Source of the DNA: Paenibacillus oceani
GTDB lineage: Bacteria > Bacillota > Bacilli > Paenibacillales > NBRC-103111
NCBI RefSeq assembly: GCF_014705615.1
Contig: NZ_JACXJA010000041.1
Span: forward strand, 43,397 to 107,396
Direction of reading: 5' to 3'
DNA: 64,000 nt
The position numbers and the translations under genes were made by a program. How positions within the stretch are numbered: the first letter of the stretch is position 1; each line of letters opens with the position of its first letter. The notes under the pieces were generated by a model. That model had not been told where the DNA came from. It worked only from the letters and a program-made list of their open reading frames with translations, and searched no databases. This document shows, in pieces, positions 33,876-42,797 of the stretch.

Positions 33876-34838
33876 TTGAAAAAAGAAACCGTCTTGAAAG
33901 CCCAGGCAGTCTTGAAAGCGGCGCCATATGGGAGCGGAAGCTGGAAACGCATAAGACGACAGCATATCCTACTATGGATGTCCATTCCTCTTATGCTGCA
34001 TCTGATCTTGTTTCAATACGTGCCGCTATGGGGCTGGCTGATGGCCTTCAAGGATTACCGCGTGGGTCAAAGTCTGCTCGAAGCAGACTGGGTAGGGTTC
34101 AAGCATTTTCGGACGTTGTTCGGCAACAGCGACTTCCGCCATGCCCTGCGCAACAATATCGCAATGAATGTCCTGTCTCTGACGCTGGGCACGATCTGTG
34201 CTGTTGGACTTGCCGTCGTTTTAAGCGAATTGAAGAGCAAGGTGTTCGTCCGTACGGTACAGACTATGACGTATTTGCCGCACTTCGTATCGATGGTCGT
34301 TATCGCCAACATCGCCGTCATGCTGATGTCTCCGGACAACGGCTTGATCAACGCGATGCTCATCCGGATGGGCTTCATCCAAGAGGGGATCTTTTTTTTC
34401 AGCAAGGGGGAATGGTTCTGGATCATTCATACGCTGATCGTCACCTGGAAGGGATTCGGCTGGAGTGCGATCATCTATTTGGCGGCGATCGCCGGAATCG
34501 ACCCCAGCCTGTACGACGCTGCCAAGGTTGACGGCGCCGGCCGTTGGGCGAGGATCAAGTACATTATTTTGCCTTCCATCGTGCCGACCATTGTTCTGCT
34601 GACGATTCTGGCTATCGGCAATCTGGTAACAGGCGGCTTCGAATCGCAGTTTTTGCTGGGCAACCCGCTCGTGCAGGAATATTCCGACGTGTTATCGATC
34701 CTGGCGCTTCGACTCGGGATCAACCAGGGTAATTTCTCGTTCGGTACGGCCGTTGGCGTGTTCAATTCCGCGGTAAGCGTATCGATGCTGCTCGTCGTGA
34801 ATGCGATCGCCCGCCGCTACAAGAGCAACATTTTTTAA
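33876..34838 (+). CDS. Sugar ABC transporter permease, LplB/YteP type
   Basis: Starts at TTG 33876 with GGAGGAG 8 bases upstream; 320 residues. Six membrane segments (for example ILLWMSIPLMLHLILFQYVP, LSLTLGTICAVGLAVVL, IVVLLTILAIGNLVTGG-like stretches). The EAA loop typical of MalF-type permeases is visible in DPSLYDAAKVDGAGRWARIKY. Together with the next permease it forms the membrane channel for the sugar bound by the lipoprotein at 35817. No ATPase gene is present; this transporter class usually shares MsmX-like ATPases encoded elsewhere. Confidence 0.93.
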   Translation: MKKETVLKAQAVLKAAPYGSGSWKRIRRQHILLWMSIPLMLHLILFQYVPLWGWLMAFKDYRVGQSLLEADWVGFKHFRTLFGNSDFRHALRNNIAMNVLSLTLGTICAVGLAVVLSELKSKVFVRTVQTMTYLPHFVSMVVIANIAVMLMSPDNGLINAMLIRMGFIQEGIFFFSKGEWFWIIHTLIVTWKGFGWSAIIYLAAIAGIDPSLYDAAKVDGAGRWARIKYIILPSIVPTIVLLTILAIGNLVTGGFESQFLLGNPLVQEYSDVLSILALRLGINQGNFSFGTAVGVFNSAVSVSMLLVVNAIARRYKSNIF

Positions 34839-34861
34839 TACCGGTAAGGAGGGGCATTGTC

Positions 34862-35743
34862 TTGTTATTTAGAAAAAGCGCCGGCGAAACCGTAACGGAC
34901 GCCGTTTTGTATGGAGGGCTTGCGCTCATCTCGGTTACGACGGTTTACCCGTTTATTTATCTGCTTGTCCTGTCGTTAAACGAAACGACGGATGCGATGC
35001 GGGGAGGTTTAACCTTTTTTCCGCGGGTGTTCACGCTGGAAAACTACGCATATGTGTTTGAAAATCCGGTCTTGCTTCGCGCTTCCTACAATTCGGTGCT
35101 GAGAACGGTATTGCAGACGGTGATCTCCGTCTTCTTGTCCGGAATGCTGGCCTATGTGCTCAGCCGCAAGGAATTTATGCTGCGCCGTCTGTTCAGCTTT
35201 ATGCTGGTGCTGACGATGTACGTGAGCGGAGGCCTGATCCCTACGTATCTGCTGATCAAAAGTCTCGGGCTGATCAATTCCTTCTGGGTGTATATCATTC
35301 CTTCGCTGGTCGGAGCGTTTCATGTGTTTATCATGCGGACTTATTTCGAGCAGCTCCCCGAAGGCTTGGTGGAGTCTGCCTATATCGATGGAGCCAACGA
35401 CTTTCGCATCTATACAAGCATTATTATGCCGATCAGCCTGCCGGTTTTCGCGACCATCGCACTGTTCATTTCGGTAAATGAATGGAATAGCTGGTTCGAT
35501 AATTATTTGTATAACAGCCGAAATCCGGATCTCAACGTGCTGCAGTACGAACTGCAGAAAATGATTCAAATCGTGGAACAGCAAGTCAATCAAGACTCGG
35601 GGGAAGAGATTCAGCGGACGATCTCCCCTACGACGATAAAAGCGACACTGACGATTCTCGTCACCATACCAATTTTGCTAGTCTATCCGTTTTTGCAAAA
35701 GTATTTCGTGCAAGGCATGACGCTCGGCGCCATGAAGGATTGA
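34862..35743 (+). CDS. Sugar ABC transporter permease, LplC/YtcP type
   Basis: Starts at TTG 34862 (LLFRKSAGETVTDAVLYG), 8 bases after AAGGAGG; 293 residues, of the MalG-type length. Six membrane segments; EAA motif in GLVESAYIDGANDFRIYTSI; the C-terminus QKYFVQGMTLGAMKD is typical of the LplC branch. It follows the first permease after 23 bases and precedes the lipoprotein by 73, so the three form one operon. Confidence 0.93.
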   Translation: MLFRKSAGETVTDAVLYGGLALISVTTVYPFIYLLVLSLNETTDAMRGGLTFFPRVFTLENYAYVFENPVLLRASYNSVLRTVLQTVISVFLSGMLAYVLSRKEFMLRRLFSFMLVLTMYVSGGLIPTYLLIKSLGLINSFWVYIIPSLVGAFHVFIMRTYFEQLPEGLVESAYIDGANDFRIYTSIIMPISLPVFATIALFISVNEWNSWFDNYLYNSRNPDLNVLQYELQKMIQIVEQQVNQDSGEEIQRTISPTTIKATLTILVTIPILLVYPFLQKYFVQGMTLGAMKD

Positions 35744-35816
35744 TTTCGCACCGCCAAGCTCCACTTTCCGGCGCTAAGCGGGATGAAATAAAATAAGATG
35801 AGGAGGTCATGAAACA

Positions 35817-37490
35817 ATGAGTAAGAAGAGATATGGGATCGGCTCGGTCGGCGCCTTCGCGTTGACGGCCATTCTGGCGCTGACGGCCTGCAGCTCCAGC
35901 GATTCGAACAACTCACCAGCTCCATCGCCTTCGCCTGATTCGCAAGCGCCCGGTGCGTCCAAAGCGCCTATCACGTTTTCCATGAACACAACGGTCGCGA
36001 CGATGAACTGGGACAACGACATCGCCAGGGAAATTACAAAACGGACCGGCGGAACGATCAAGTGGGACGTTCTGACCGGCGACGAGAGGCAAAAGATGAA
36101 TGTCTGGCTGGCCGCCGGCGATTATCCGGATGTCGTGTCTATGTGGGACGATACGTACAAGGCCTATGCCGACGCCAAAGCGCTTGTCGATCTGACAGAA
36201 CTTATACCGAAACATGCGCCTTCCATTATGAAAGCGTTTAACAACGATTTGTCTTCCCTCAAGCAGCCCGACGGAAAAATATGGGCATTACGCGCGCCGC
36301 CGACTAGCAAAATAGAAAATCTGGCGGACAAAGGCTGGCTGCACATCCAAGCGTCCGTGCTTAAGGAGGCCGGTTATCCGCAGCTCAAAACGCTGGATGA
36401 CGTATACAAGCTGATTAGCGAGCACGCCAAGAAATATCCCGAAATCCGCGGAGGCAAAACGATCGGCTTCTCGAACTTCGGCGCGACGTCGCAGCTCTAT
36501 AACGTATTCGATACTTCAGCCCGAATGTATGCGGGTATGCCTGCGCTGCCGCACGTATTTATCGGCGATGACGACAAACCGGTGCTTCGTTTCTTCGCGC
36601 CGGGGTATACGGACCTGTTCAAGTTTTTCAACAAGATGAACGTAGCCGGCCTATTTGATCGGGAAGCGCTCGTGCAGACCACCGATCAATTCAATGCAAA
36701 GTGCGCGCAGGGACGCGTGCTCGCCGTGTTCGGGCCGTCGTTCGCTTCCGGCTGCACCAACGATCTCGTCAAGTTGAATATGGCGGACAAATCGTATATC
36801 TCGTTCGATATCGTCGCGCCCGGCCGAACCAAAGTGTCCAACGCGACATCCACGAGCTCGTTGCGCGGCAGCGACCAGTGGGTAGGCATTACGAAAAACG
36901 CTAAGGATGCCGTAAGGATCCTGCAATTCTTCGATGAGATGTACAAGACGGAAAACCAAATTCTCGTCGGCTGGGGCATCGAAGGAAAATACTTTACCGT
37001 GGAGGGAGGCAAACGCGTCGTCAGCGACTATGTTGTAACCGAGCTGGGCAAAGGCGGGGATGCCTGGGATCGTCTCGGATTCTCCTATCCGCGTCCGTTG
37101 CTGCAGATGATGCAGGCCGGAGCGTATTTGTCCGACGGTGATTTCGCCCGTTATTCATCCTCGGTCAGTTGGAACCAGAAAACGATGAACGAGCCGATGC
37201 GCGAAGCGCTGAAGGCCTACGGCGCGAAGACATTCACGGATCTGCTGATCAAGCCTGCCGTCAAAAATTTGCCTTTTACGACTTCGGCCTATACGGACGA
37301 TATTAAAAGATTCAACTCGGAGGCAATCGCCGAGTGGAACAAAGCGGTACCGAAAATGATTCTGGAGGCCGAGTCGAAGATGGAGGCGAACTGGGCCTCG
37401 CTGGAAAAAGCATTAAAAGACAAAGGCCTGGATAAATATCACGCCGATATTGACGCGATCTATAAAAAGCAAAAAGACGCGGCGAAGTAA
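35817..37490 (+). CDS. Sugar-binding lipoprotein of the LplA/YtcQ family
   Basis: 557 residues. The signal peptide ends in the lipobox LTAC (AILALTACSSSDSN), followed by a Ser/Pro-rich linker. The mature part has TFSMNTTVATMNWDNDIARE, the segment GDERQKMNVWLAAGDYPDVV, then long insertions typical of the ~550-residue YtcQ group that bind oligosaccharides. It should deliver the substrate to the two permeases encoded just upstream. It is followed by a terminator, though the metabolic genes continue on the same strand. Confidence 0.92.
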   Translation: MSKKRYGIGSVGAFALTAILALTACSSSDSNNSPAPSPSPDSQAPGASKAPITFSMNTTVATMNWDNDIAREITKRTGGTIKWDVLTGDERQKMNVWLAAGDYPDVVSMWDDTYKAYADAKALVDLTELIPKHAPSIMKAFNNDLSSLKQPDGKIWALRAPPTSKIENLADKGWLHIQASVLKEAGYPQLKTLDDVYKLISEHAKKYPEIRGGKTIGFSNFGATSQLYNVFDTSARMYAGMPALPHVFIGDDDKPVLRFFAPGYTDLFKFFNKMNVAGLFDREALVQTTDQFNAKCAQGRVLAVFGPSFASGCTNDLVKLNMADKSYISFDIVAPGRTKVSNATSTSSLRGSDQWVGITKNAKDAVRILQFFDEMYKTENQILVGWGIEGKYFTVEGGKRVVSDYVVTELGKGGDAWDRLGFSYPRPLLQMMQAGAYLSDGDFARYSSSVSWNQKTMNEPMREALKAYGAKTFTDLLIKPAVKNLPFTTSAYTDDIKRFNSEAIAEWNKAVPKMILEAESKMEANWASLEKALKDKGLDKYHADIDAIYKKQKDAAK

Positions 37491-37507
37491 CAAGCGGGCG
37501 AACCACC

Positions 37508-37548
37508 AACGCCGGCGGGGCCCCGAGTCGGCTGCCGCTGGCGTTTGT
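37508..37548 (+). terminator. Terminator or attenuator after the binding protein
   Basis: The stem AACGCCGGCGG / CCGCTGGCGTT (one G-T pair) is followed by TTGTTCTG. The weak T-run may allow partial read-through into the metabolic genes. Confidence 0.7.
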
Positions 37549-37605
37549 TCTGCTGGCCGACACCATTACCTCGATTAAGGACATTTCATCTCAGGAGGAA
37601 AAACG

Positions 37606-38709
37606 ATGACGATCGGGATCGGCATCCTCGGCTGCGGAGCCGTGTCGAGAATGCATATGAAGACGTACCTGCAATTGGCGGGGCTTTGTGAAGTCCGGGC
37701 CGTATACGACATCGATTCGAGACAGGCGGAGCGTCTGGCAAGATGGGAGGGGTCAAGTGCGGAGGTATGCGCGTCGTGGGAAGATCTGCTGGCACGGGAT
37801 GACATTCATGCGATTTCCGTCTGCACGCCGCCGGATTTGCACCGCGGACCGGTTATCGAAGCGCTGTGTGCGGGCAAGCATGTGTTATGCGAGAAGCCGC
37901 TCGCTCCGTCGCTTGACGATTGCGATGCAATGATCGCTGCCGCCCGGGAAAACGGGAGGCTGCTCGGAGTCGCTATGCAGACCCGATTCAACCGGGACTA
38001 TGAGCGGATGAAACGGGTGCTGGACAGCGGCGCGCTCGGGCCGCTTCGGTTCGCCCAGCTAAACGCGACCTGTTGGAGGGGAGAACGTTATTACGAGGCG
38101 CCATGGCGCGGAACATGGGAGCGTCAATCCGGCGGGGTGGCGATCAATCAGGCGCTGCACGCACTCGACGTATTCGTCTGGCTGCTGGGTGAGATCGAGA
38201 GTGTACAGGCAGATATGGAGACGGTTCAGCAGGGCATCGAGGTCGAGGACGTCGCGATGGCGATGCTGCGGTTCCGGGGCGGTTTACCCGCGCTGTTCGG
38301 CTGTTCGGTCAACGCCGTCCGCTCCGAGATTCGAATGGATATATCCGGTTATGCGAAGGCTGTAAGTTATCCGCTCGGCTATCATACTCTCCTCGTTCGG
38401 GATGGCGACAGCGTCGCCCACGATGAAGCGGCGGCGCGAGAACTGGAGCGGATCGGGAACGGATCGGAGCAGGCGGGGAATCAGGAGCCTGGTGATGTGC
38501 AGATCCGGCTTATGAACGACTTTCTCCGCGCCATCGCTGAGAAGCGGGAACCGGCGATGAACGGCGCGCAGGGCCGACGCGTCATCGAGGTTATCACGGC
38601 AATCTACAAATCCGCTTCCACGGGCGAACGCGTGCAGCTGCCTATCGATACGGCGGACCCCTGGTATACAACTTCTGGAATCCTCAAGCATGTGCGACGC
38701 GCAAGGTGA
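37606..38709 (+). CDS. Gfo/Idh/MocA family NAD(P)-dependent dehydrogenase
   Basis: 367 residues. The N-terminal Rossmann fold starts with GIGILGCGAVSRMHM and contains the family signature HVLCEKPLAPSLDDCD (Lys of EKP as catalytic). The C-terminal alpha/beta domain follows from ~130 (MQTRFNRDYERMKRVLDSG, GVAINQALHALDVFVWLLGE). It should oxidise or reduce a hydroxyl of a sugar, inositol or a derivative. It is 29 bases upstream of the racemase gene and part of the catabolic series. The ribosome binding site CAGGAGG is well placed. Confidence 0.92.
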   Translation: MTIGIGILGCGAVSRMHMKTYLQLAGLCEVRAVYDIDSRQAERLARWEGSSAEVCASWEDLLARDDIHAISVCTPPDLHRGPVIEALCAGKHVLCEKPLAPSLDDCDAMIAAARENGRLLGVAMQTRFNRDYERMKRVLDSGALGPLRFAQLNATCWRGERYYEAPWRGTWERQSGGVAINQALHALDVFVWLLGEIESVQADMETVQQGIEVEDVAMAMLRFRGGLPALFGCSVNAVRSEIRMDISGYAKAVSYPLGYHTLLVRDGDSVAHDEAAARELERIGNGSEQAGNQEPGDVQIRLMNDFLRAIAEKREPAMNGAQGRRVIEVITAIYKSASTGERVQLPIDTADPWYTTSGILKHVRRAR

Positions 38710-38738
38710 AGAACGACGCCGTACCGGGAGGAGTGTCC

Positions 38739-39464
38739 ATGGTGAACGCTGAAGCCGGCACCAAGACCATCGGTGTACTGGGCGGCATGGGACCGCTGGC
38801 GACCGTCGACTTTTTTCAAAAGTTAGTAGCCGGTACTTGCGCCGCGTCGGACCAGGATCATCTGCACATTCTGATCAACAATAACCCGAAAATCCCGTCC
38901 CGGGTTCAGGCTATCTGCTCGGGGGCTCCGAGCCCGCTTCCGGCGCTTGTACATTCGGCGCTCGTCTTGCAGCGGGCCGGCGCGGATTTTCTCGTCATGC
39001 CCTGCAATACCGCTCACGTTTGGCACGAGCAAATCGCCAAGGCGATCGACATTCCGCTGTACAGCATAATCGGGAGCACCGTTGAAGCGGTAACTCGGGA
39101 TTTTGCGGATTGCGCGGGCGCGACGATGCTGTTCGCTACGCACGCTACTATTGCCTCCGGCTTGTATCAGCGTGCATTCGCATTGGCGGAGTATCCGATC
39201 CGCCTCCCGTCGGAGGAGGAGCAAGGCGTAGTGGGGAACTCCATCCAAGGTGTCAAGGCGGGGAAGCTGGACAACAATGAAGAGCTGCCCGCACTCCACC
39301 TAATCGTGCAGCGGCACGCAGCGTCAGGCATTCGCCTCTTTATAGCCGGCTGCACGGAACTGCCGTTGTTAATTCCTTTTCTCATGGCGGACAATCGTTA
39401 CGAATGGTTCGATCCGACGCTGGCGCTGGCGAAGCTGGCAATTCATAAAGCAAACGCAAACTGA
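38739..39464 (+). CDS. Aspartate/glutamate racemase family protein
   Basis: Start taken at ATG 38739 (MVNAEAGTKTIGVLGGMG) behind GGGAGGAG; 241 residues. The family signature IGVLGGMGPLATVDFFQ and both catalytic cysteines are present in VMPCNTAHVWH and IAGCTELPLL, typical of cofactor-independent amino-acid racemases (YgeA/RacD type). In this sugar operon it may act on a related small acid rather than on aspartate; that is inference. Confidence 0.9.
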   Translation: MVNAEAGTKTIGVLGGMGPLATVDFFQKLVAGTCAASDQDHLHILINNNPKIPSRVQAICSGAPSPLPALVHSALVLQRAGADFLVMPCNTAHVWHEQIAKAIDIPLYSIIGSTVEAVTRDFADCAGATMLFATHATIASGLYQRAFALAEYPIRLPSEEEQGVVGNSIQGVKAGKLDNNEELPALHLIVQRHAASGIRLFIAGCTELPLLIPFLMADNRYEWFDPTLALAKLAIHKANAN

Positions 39465-39478
39465 ATGGAGGAACGACG

Positions 39479-40333
39479 ATGCGATGGGAGCAAGTCGGAG
39501 TGATTACCGATGAGGTATCGGAACGGTTTTCAGAGGCGCTGGATTGGATCGCCGTGCAAGGCTTGCATTATGTCGAATTACGGATGATCGACGGGAAGAA
39601 CATAAGCAGCTTGACGAACGAGGAGCTGCAGACGGTATTGCGGGATATTCGGTCACGTGGACTGCTTGTGTCTGCGATTGCTTCGCCGTTGTTCAAGTGC
39701 AAGCTCGACCCGGCCCGTCAGACGGCGCTCGGCGATGTATTCGGGCATGAAGAGGAGTCTGCGGAACGGCATCTGGAGCGGCTGCCGCGATTGATTGAAA
39801 TCGCGCAGATGTTGAATACGAGTATGATCCGCGTATTTTCATTCTGGCGGGAGAAGGAGCCGGAGCGGTACAACGAGGAAATCGCGGCTTACCTAGGCCG
39901 AGCCGCCGAGCTCGCCGGAAGGGCGCGGATGACCCTGCTTCTGGAAAATGAAGGATCCTGCAATTGCGGTACGGCGAGAGAAACCGGAGAAATGGCGGAT
40001 CGGGTAAACTCACGATGGCTGCGGATCGTTTGGGATCCCGGCAACGAAGCATATCTCGGGCTGCGTCCGTTCCCGGACGGGTACGAGGCGGTCAAAAAGC
40101 GTCTGGCACATGTGCATCTAAAGGATACGCGGCGAAGCGGAGACGGCAGGTTCACCGGAGCGCCGATCGGCCGGGGCGTCGTTCCATGGAAGGAACAATT
40201 CGCGGCACTGGAGCGAGACGGCTACAAGGGAATCTACGTCATCGAAACCCACTACAAACCGGATAGCGGCTCCATCATGGACGGCTCCCGGGAGTCCTTG
40301 GAAGGATTGAGGCAGGTTATCTCATCCTGTTAA
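39479..40333 (+). CDS. Sugar phosphate isomerase/epimerase (xylose-isomerase-like TIM barrel)
   Basis: 284 residues with GGAGG before the ATG, 14 bases after the racemase gene. TIM-barrel motifs of the AP endonuclease 2 superfamily: HYVELRMIDGKNISS, LLLENEGSCNCGT (metal-ligand Glu), WDPGNEAY, LAHVHLKDT and IETHYKP near the end. These give the Glu/Asp/His/Glu metal site seen in IolE/IolI, Hyi and tagatose epimerases. The substrate is unknown. Its partner is probably the Gfo/Idh enzyme upstream, as in inositol-like pathways. Confidence 0.9.
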   Translation: MRWEQVGVITDEVSERFSEALDWIAVQGLHYVELRMIDGKNISSLTNEELQTVLRDIRSRGLLVSAIASPLFKCKLDPARQTALGDVFGHEEESAERHLERLPRLIEIAQMLNTSMIRVFSFWREKEPERYNEEIAAYLGRAAELAGRARMTLLLENEGSCNCGTARETGEMADRVNSRWLRIVWDPGNEAYLGLRPFPDGYEAVKKRLAHVHLKDTRRSGDGRFTGAPIGRGVVPWKEQFAALERDGYKGIYVIETHYKPDSGSIMDGSRESLEGLRQVISSC

Positions 40334-40513
40334 CTCCTCCTTGCCGAACTACAGTTCCGCAGCTTTTCCGTTATAACGTTAGGCAGAACCGGTTCGCGGC
40401 AAATACGATAAAAATGACCGGGTAAACGCCGGGTTTCGCGTATAGAGCTCGTATGCAGCCGGTGCTACGATAGTGGCAGGTTTTATTAGTCCGAAGAAGA
40501 TGGGGGAGCCGCA
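40334..40513. other. Spacer between epimerase and DUF4091 genes
   Basis: 180 bases. It may contain an internal promoter (TACGAT-like -10 at about 40467) but no clear -35. Read-through from upstream is also possible. Confidence 0.3.
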
Positions 40514-42334
40514 ATGAAACGAAGCTGGTTGATCACGGATATGCTGCGCGTCTGTCCGCAAAGCGGCCAAACGCTGGAAACGGAAGAGGAGCTGCGCAAT
40601 CAGCCAATCTTTGTCGACCGTCCATTTCGGTCCGTTTCGCCTCGGAACGCTTATGTGTCCTTTCAGATTATTCTGGACATGACGGCGGACGGACCGGAGG
40701 AAATAGACATTTTGCCGGAATTACTGCGAGGAGAGGGCGATGCGGGCATTTCGGCAGAGGAATACTCCCTTTATGTACAGTGGTACCATCTCATTGGCAA
40801 GCGTTACTATCCCGACGGGCTTGTACCATGGGGGCAAGGGAAAACGGCCGGCAGCCCTCTTGCGTCCGTATCCCGTTTGAATGCGGTTTCGCATCAGCAA
40901 TATGCGGGAATCTGGATGGATCTGTTCGTACCTGCCGATACGACTCCTGGCGAATATTCGGGGACGATTACGATCCGGCGAGGAGCCAGCGCGGATAGGC
41001 ATGAGTGGCAATTGACGGTTTTGAAGGCGATCGTACCCGATGAATCGACGATTACCGCAAGTCTGAACAACTACGCCGATTCAATCTCCTGGAAATTCGC
41101 CCATCTCGAGCGCCGTGCCGAGCGGTACCGCGACGGATCGTATTTTGCGGTGGAAAAGCAATTTTATCGGATGTCGCATGAACACCGTACTGTGTTTCAT
41201 AATCTGCCTTACTCGCATGACGGACGCATTCCCGAAAGTTTCGCTCCGGTGCTGGAAGGCGCAGGCAAGTCGCTTCGCGTTAAGGATTGGTCCTTGTTCG
41301 ACGAGCATTTCTCCGCTTATCTGGACGGATCGGCTTTCAAGGGCACGAAGCGGGGGGAGATTCCGATTCCCCACATGTATTTGCCGCAAAATTTCCACTG
41401 GCCGGCTGATTATATCAAGTTCGGGCTGAAGGGATACGCTACGGAGTTCTCCAATGTATTTCGCGAGTTTTATGAGCATTTCACTGAACGCGGCTGGTTA
41501 TCGACCCGGTTCGAGCTGTTCTTCAATCATAAGAAGCGATACAAGTTGTTCCCCTACGACGGCGACGAAACCCGGTTTATCTGGGATGAGAAAATCAACG
41601 ACATCTTCTACGGGTTTGCTTCGGACGTGCTGGAGCGCAAAGACGGGGCACGTTTTATTTTCCGCACGGACTCCAGTTGGAATTACGGTCTGCATTACGG
41701 GAAATACGCGGATGTGATCAGGCATTGGGTCGTTAACCGGAATATTATGAAGTGGTATCCGGAAGGACAGTCGTATCTGCAAAGCCGCGGCTGCTTGTTC
41801 TGGTATTATCTGGGCGCTCAACCGATCGATCACAATCTGCTCGGCTCGGCAATCGCGCCGCTGGCCAGCGTTGCTCAAGGGCTGAACGGGTTTGTGCTGT
41901 GGAACAACGTCGATTGGGGGAGCGACTGGCATCGGACGCCCGCCAGCAACGGCAAAACGGCCGTGTTTTATCCGGGCGATCGGTTGTTCGATATCCCGGG
42001 TCCGATCCCGACGATCCGGCTCAAGGTGCTGCGGAACGCAATGCAGGTTTCGGAATGTATGGAGAAGTGGATCCGGGATCACGGCGAGCCCAGCAGAAAC
42101 GAGATGACCCGGCTCGTAGGCTCCATCCTGGACGGCGACAGCACATTCGATTGGCCGGAGCCTCCGGCATTTATCGATCGGCCCCCGTACGAGTGGACGA
42201 ACGAACTGCTGAGTGAAGCGTCCCCGTCGGCTCTCCATATCGGCCGGTCACCTCTGTTGTTCGAGCAGCTCAAGCATCGATTATGGCGGATCATTGAAGG
42301 GGAGGCAAGGGAATGTCTCATACTTACGAGCTGA
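40514..42334 (+). CDS. DUF4091-type glycoside-hydrolase-like protein, cytoplasmic
   Basis: 606 residues with GGGGGAG-like ribosome binding site. An N-terminal beta-sandwich (FVPADTTPGEYSGTITIRRG at ~140, the GDYTGTVTV-type motif of this family) is followed by a TIM-barrel-like region (~200-450: HMYLPQNFHWPADY, FIFRTDSSWNYGLHYGKY) and the DUF4091 segment (GFVLWNNVDWGSDWHRTPAS, PGPIPTIRLKVLRNAMQ). Proteins of this group are presumed glycosidases. No signal peptide, so it would act on imported substrate. It overlaps the next gene by 22 bases. Confidence 0.82.
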   Translation: MKRSWLITDMLRVCPQSGQTLETEEELRNQPIFVDRPFRSVSPRNAYVSFQIILDMTADGPEEIDILPELLRGEGDAGISAEEYSLYVQWYHLIGKRYYPDGLVPWGQGKTAGSPLASVSRLNAVSHQQYAGIWMDLFVPADTTPGEYSGTITIRRGASADRHEWQLTVLKAIVPDESTITASLNNYADSISWKFAHLERRAERYRDGSYFAVEKQFYRMSHEHRTVFHNLPYSHDGRIPESFAPVLEGAGKSLRVKDWSLFDEHFSAYLDGSAFKGTKRGEIPIPHMYLPQNFHWPADYIKFGLKGYATEFSNVFREFYEHFTERGWLSTRFELFFNHKKRYKLFPYDGDETRFIWDEKINDIFYGFASDVLERKDGARFIFRTDSSWNYGLHYGKYADVIRHWVVNRNIMKWYPEGQSYLQSRGCLFWYYLGAQPIDHNLLGSAIAPLASVAQGLNGFVLWNNVDWGSDWHRTPASNGKTAVFYPGDRLFDIPGPIPTIRLKVLRNAMQVSECMEKWIRDHGEPSRNEMTRLVGSILDGDSTFDWPEPPAFIDRPPYEWTNELLSEASPSALHIGRSPLLFEQLKHRLWRIIEGEARECLILTS

Positions 42335-42768
42335 TGGAGATCGCCAGAGTCGGTTCGCTATTTCTCTGCGGAGACTGGCTGGAGCAGGTAATGACGCCGG
42401 AGCGCCGCAGCTATGTCAGCGGTGACGATATTGACTTTGACGAGGACAGCTTCAATGCGCTGAAGCGTACGCTGCTGCTGACGGAACGGATCGATCGCAG
42501 CCGCCGGGACGTCACTTGCTGTCTATGGGTGCGGAGGCCCGACCATCCGAGCCGAGCGGAGACACTGATCGGGGGCAGATCGTTGCCGGTCGAAGGACAT
42601 CATATTATCGAGATGGGGCCGGAGCTTTTCCGCGCATTTGCCGGTATGCCGACCTCGCGCATCCGTTCGGGAGGCGAAGAAACCGTCTATTACCCGGTAC
42701 GCAACTCCGAGGAGGAGATCGTCGGCGTGCTGGAGGTGTCGGTATACGGCGAGCCGTATTTTATTTGA
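42313..42768 (+). CDS. Unknown 151-residue protein, coupled to DUF4091 gene
   Basis: Starts at ATG 42313 within the end of the DUF4091 gene, behind GGGGAGGCAAGG; the overlap suggests coupled translation. Soluble, no signal peptide. Visible features: VGSLFLCGDWLEQVMTPERR, a DDIDFDEDSF acidic stretch and a C-terminal EEIVGVLEVSVYGEPYF strand pair. No family recognised. Its fixed position between a glycosidase-like gene and a creatininase-type gene points to a role in the same pathway, perhaps as an accessory subunit. Confidence 0.7.
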   Translation: MSHTYELMEIARVGSLFLCGDWLEQVMTPERRSYVSGDDIDFDEDSFNALKRTLLLTERIDRSRRDVTCCLWVRRPDHPSRAETLIGGRSLPVEGHHIIEMGPELFRAFAGMPTSRIRSGGEETVYYPVRNSEEEIVGVLEVSVYGEPYFI

Positions 42769-42797
42769 CAGTGACCTGAACCCGGGAGGGAAGCTCC

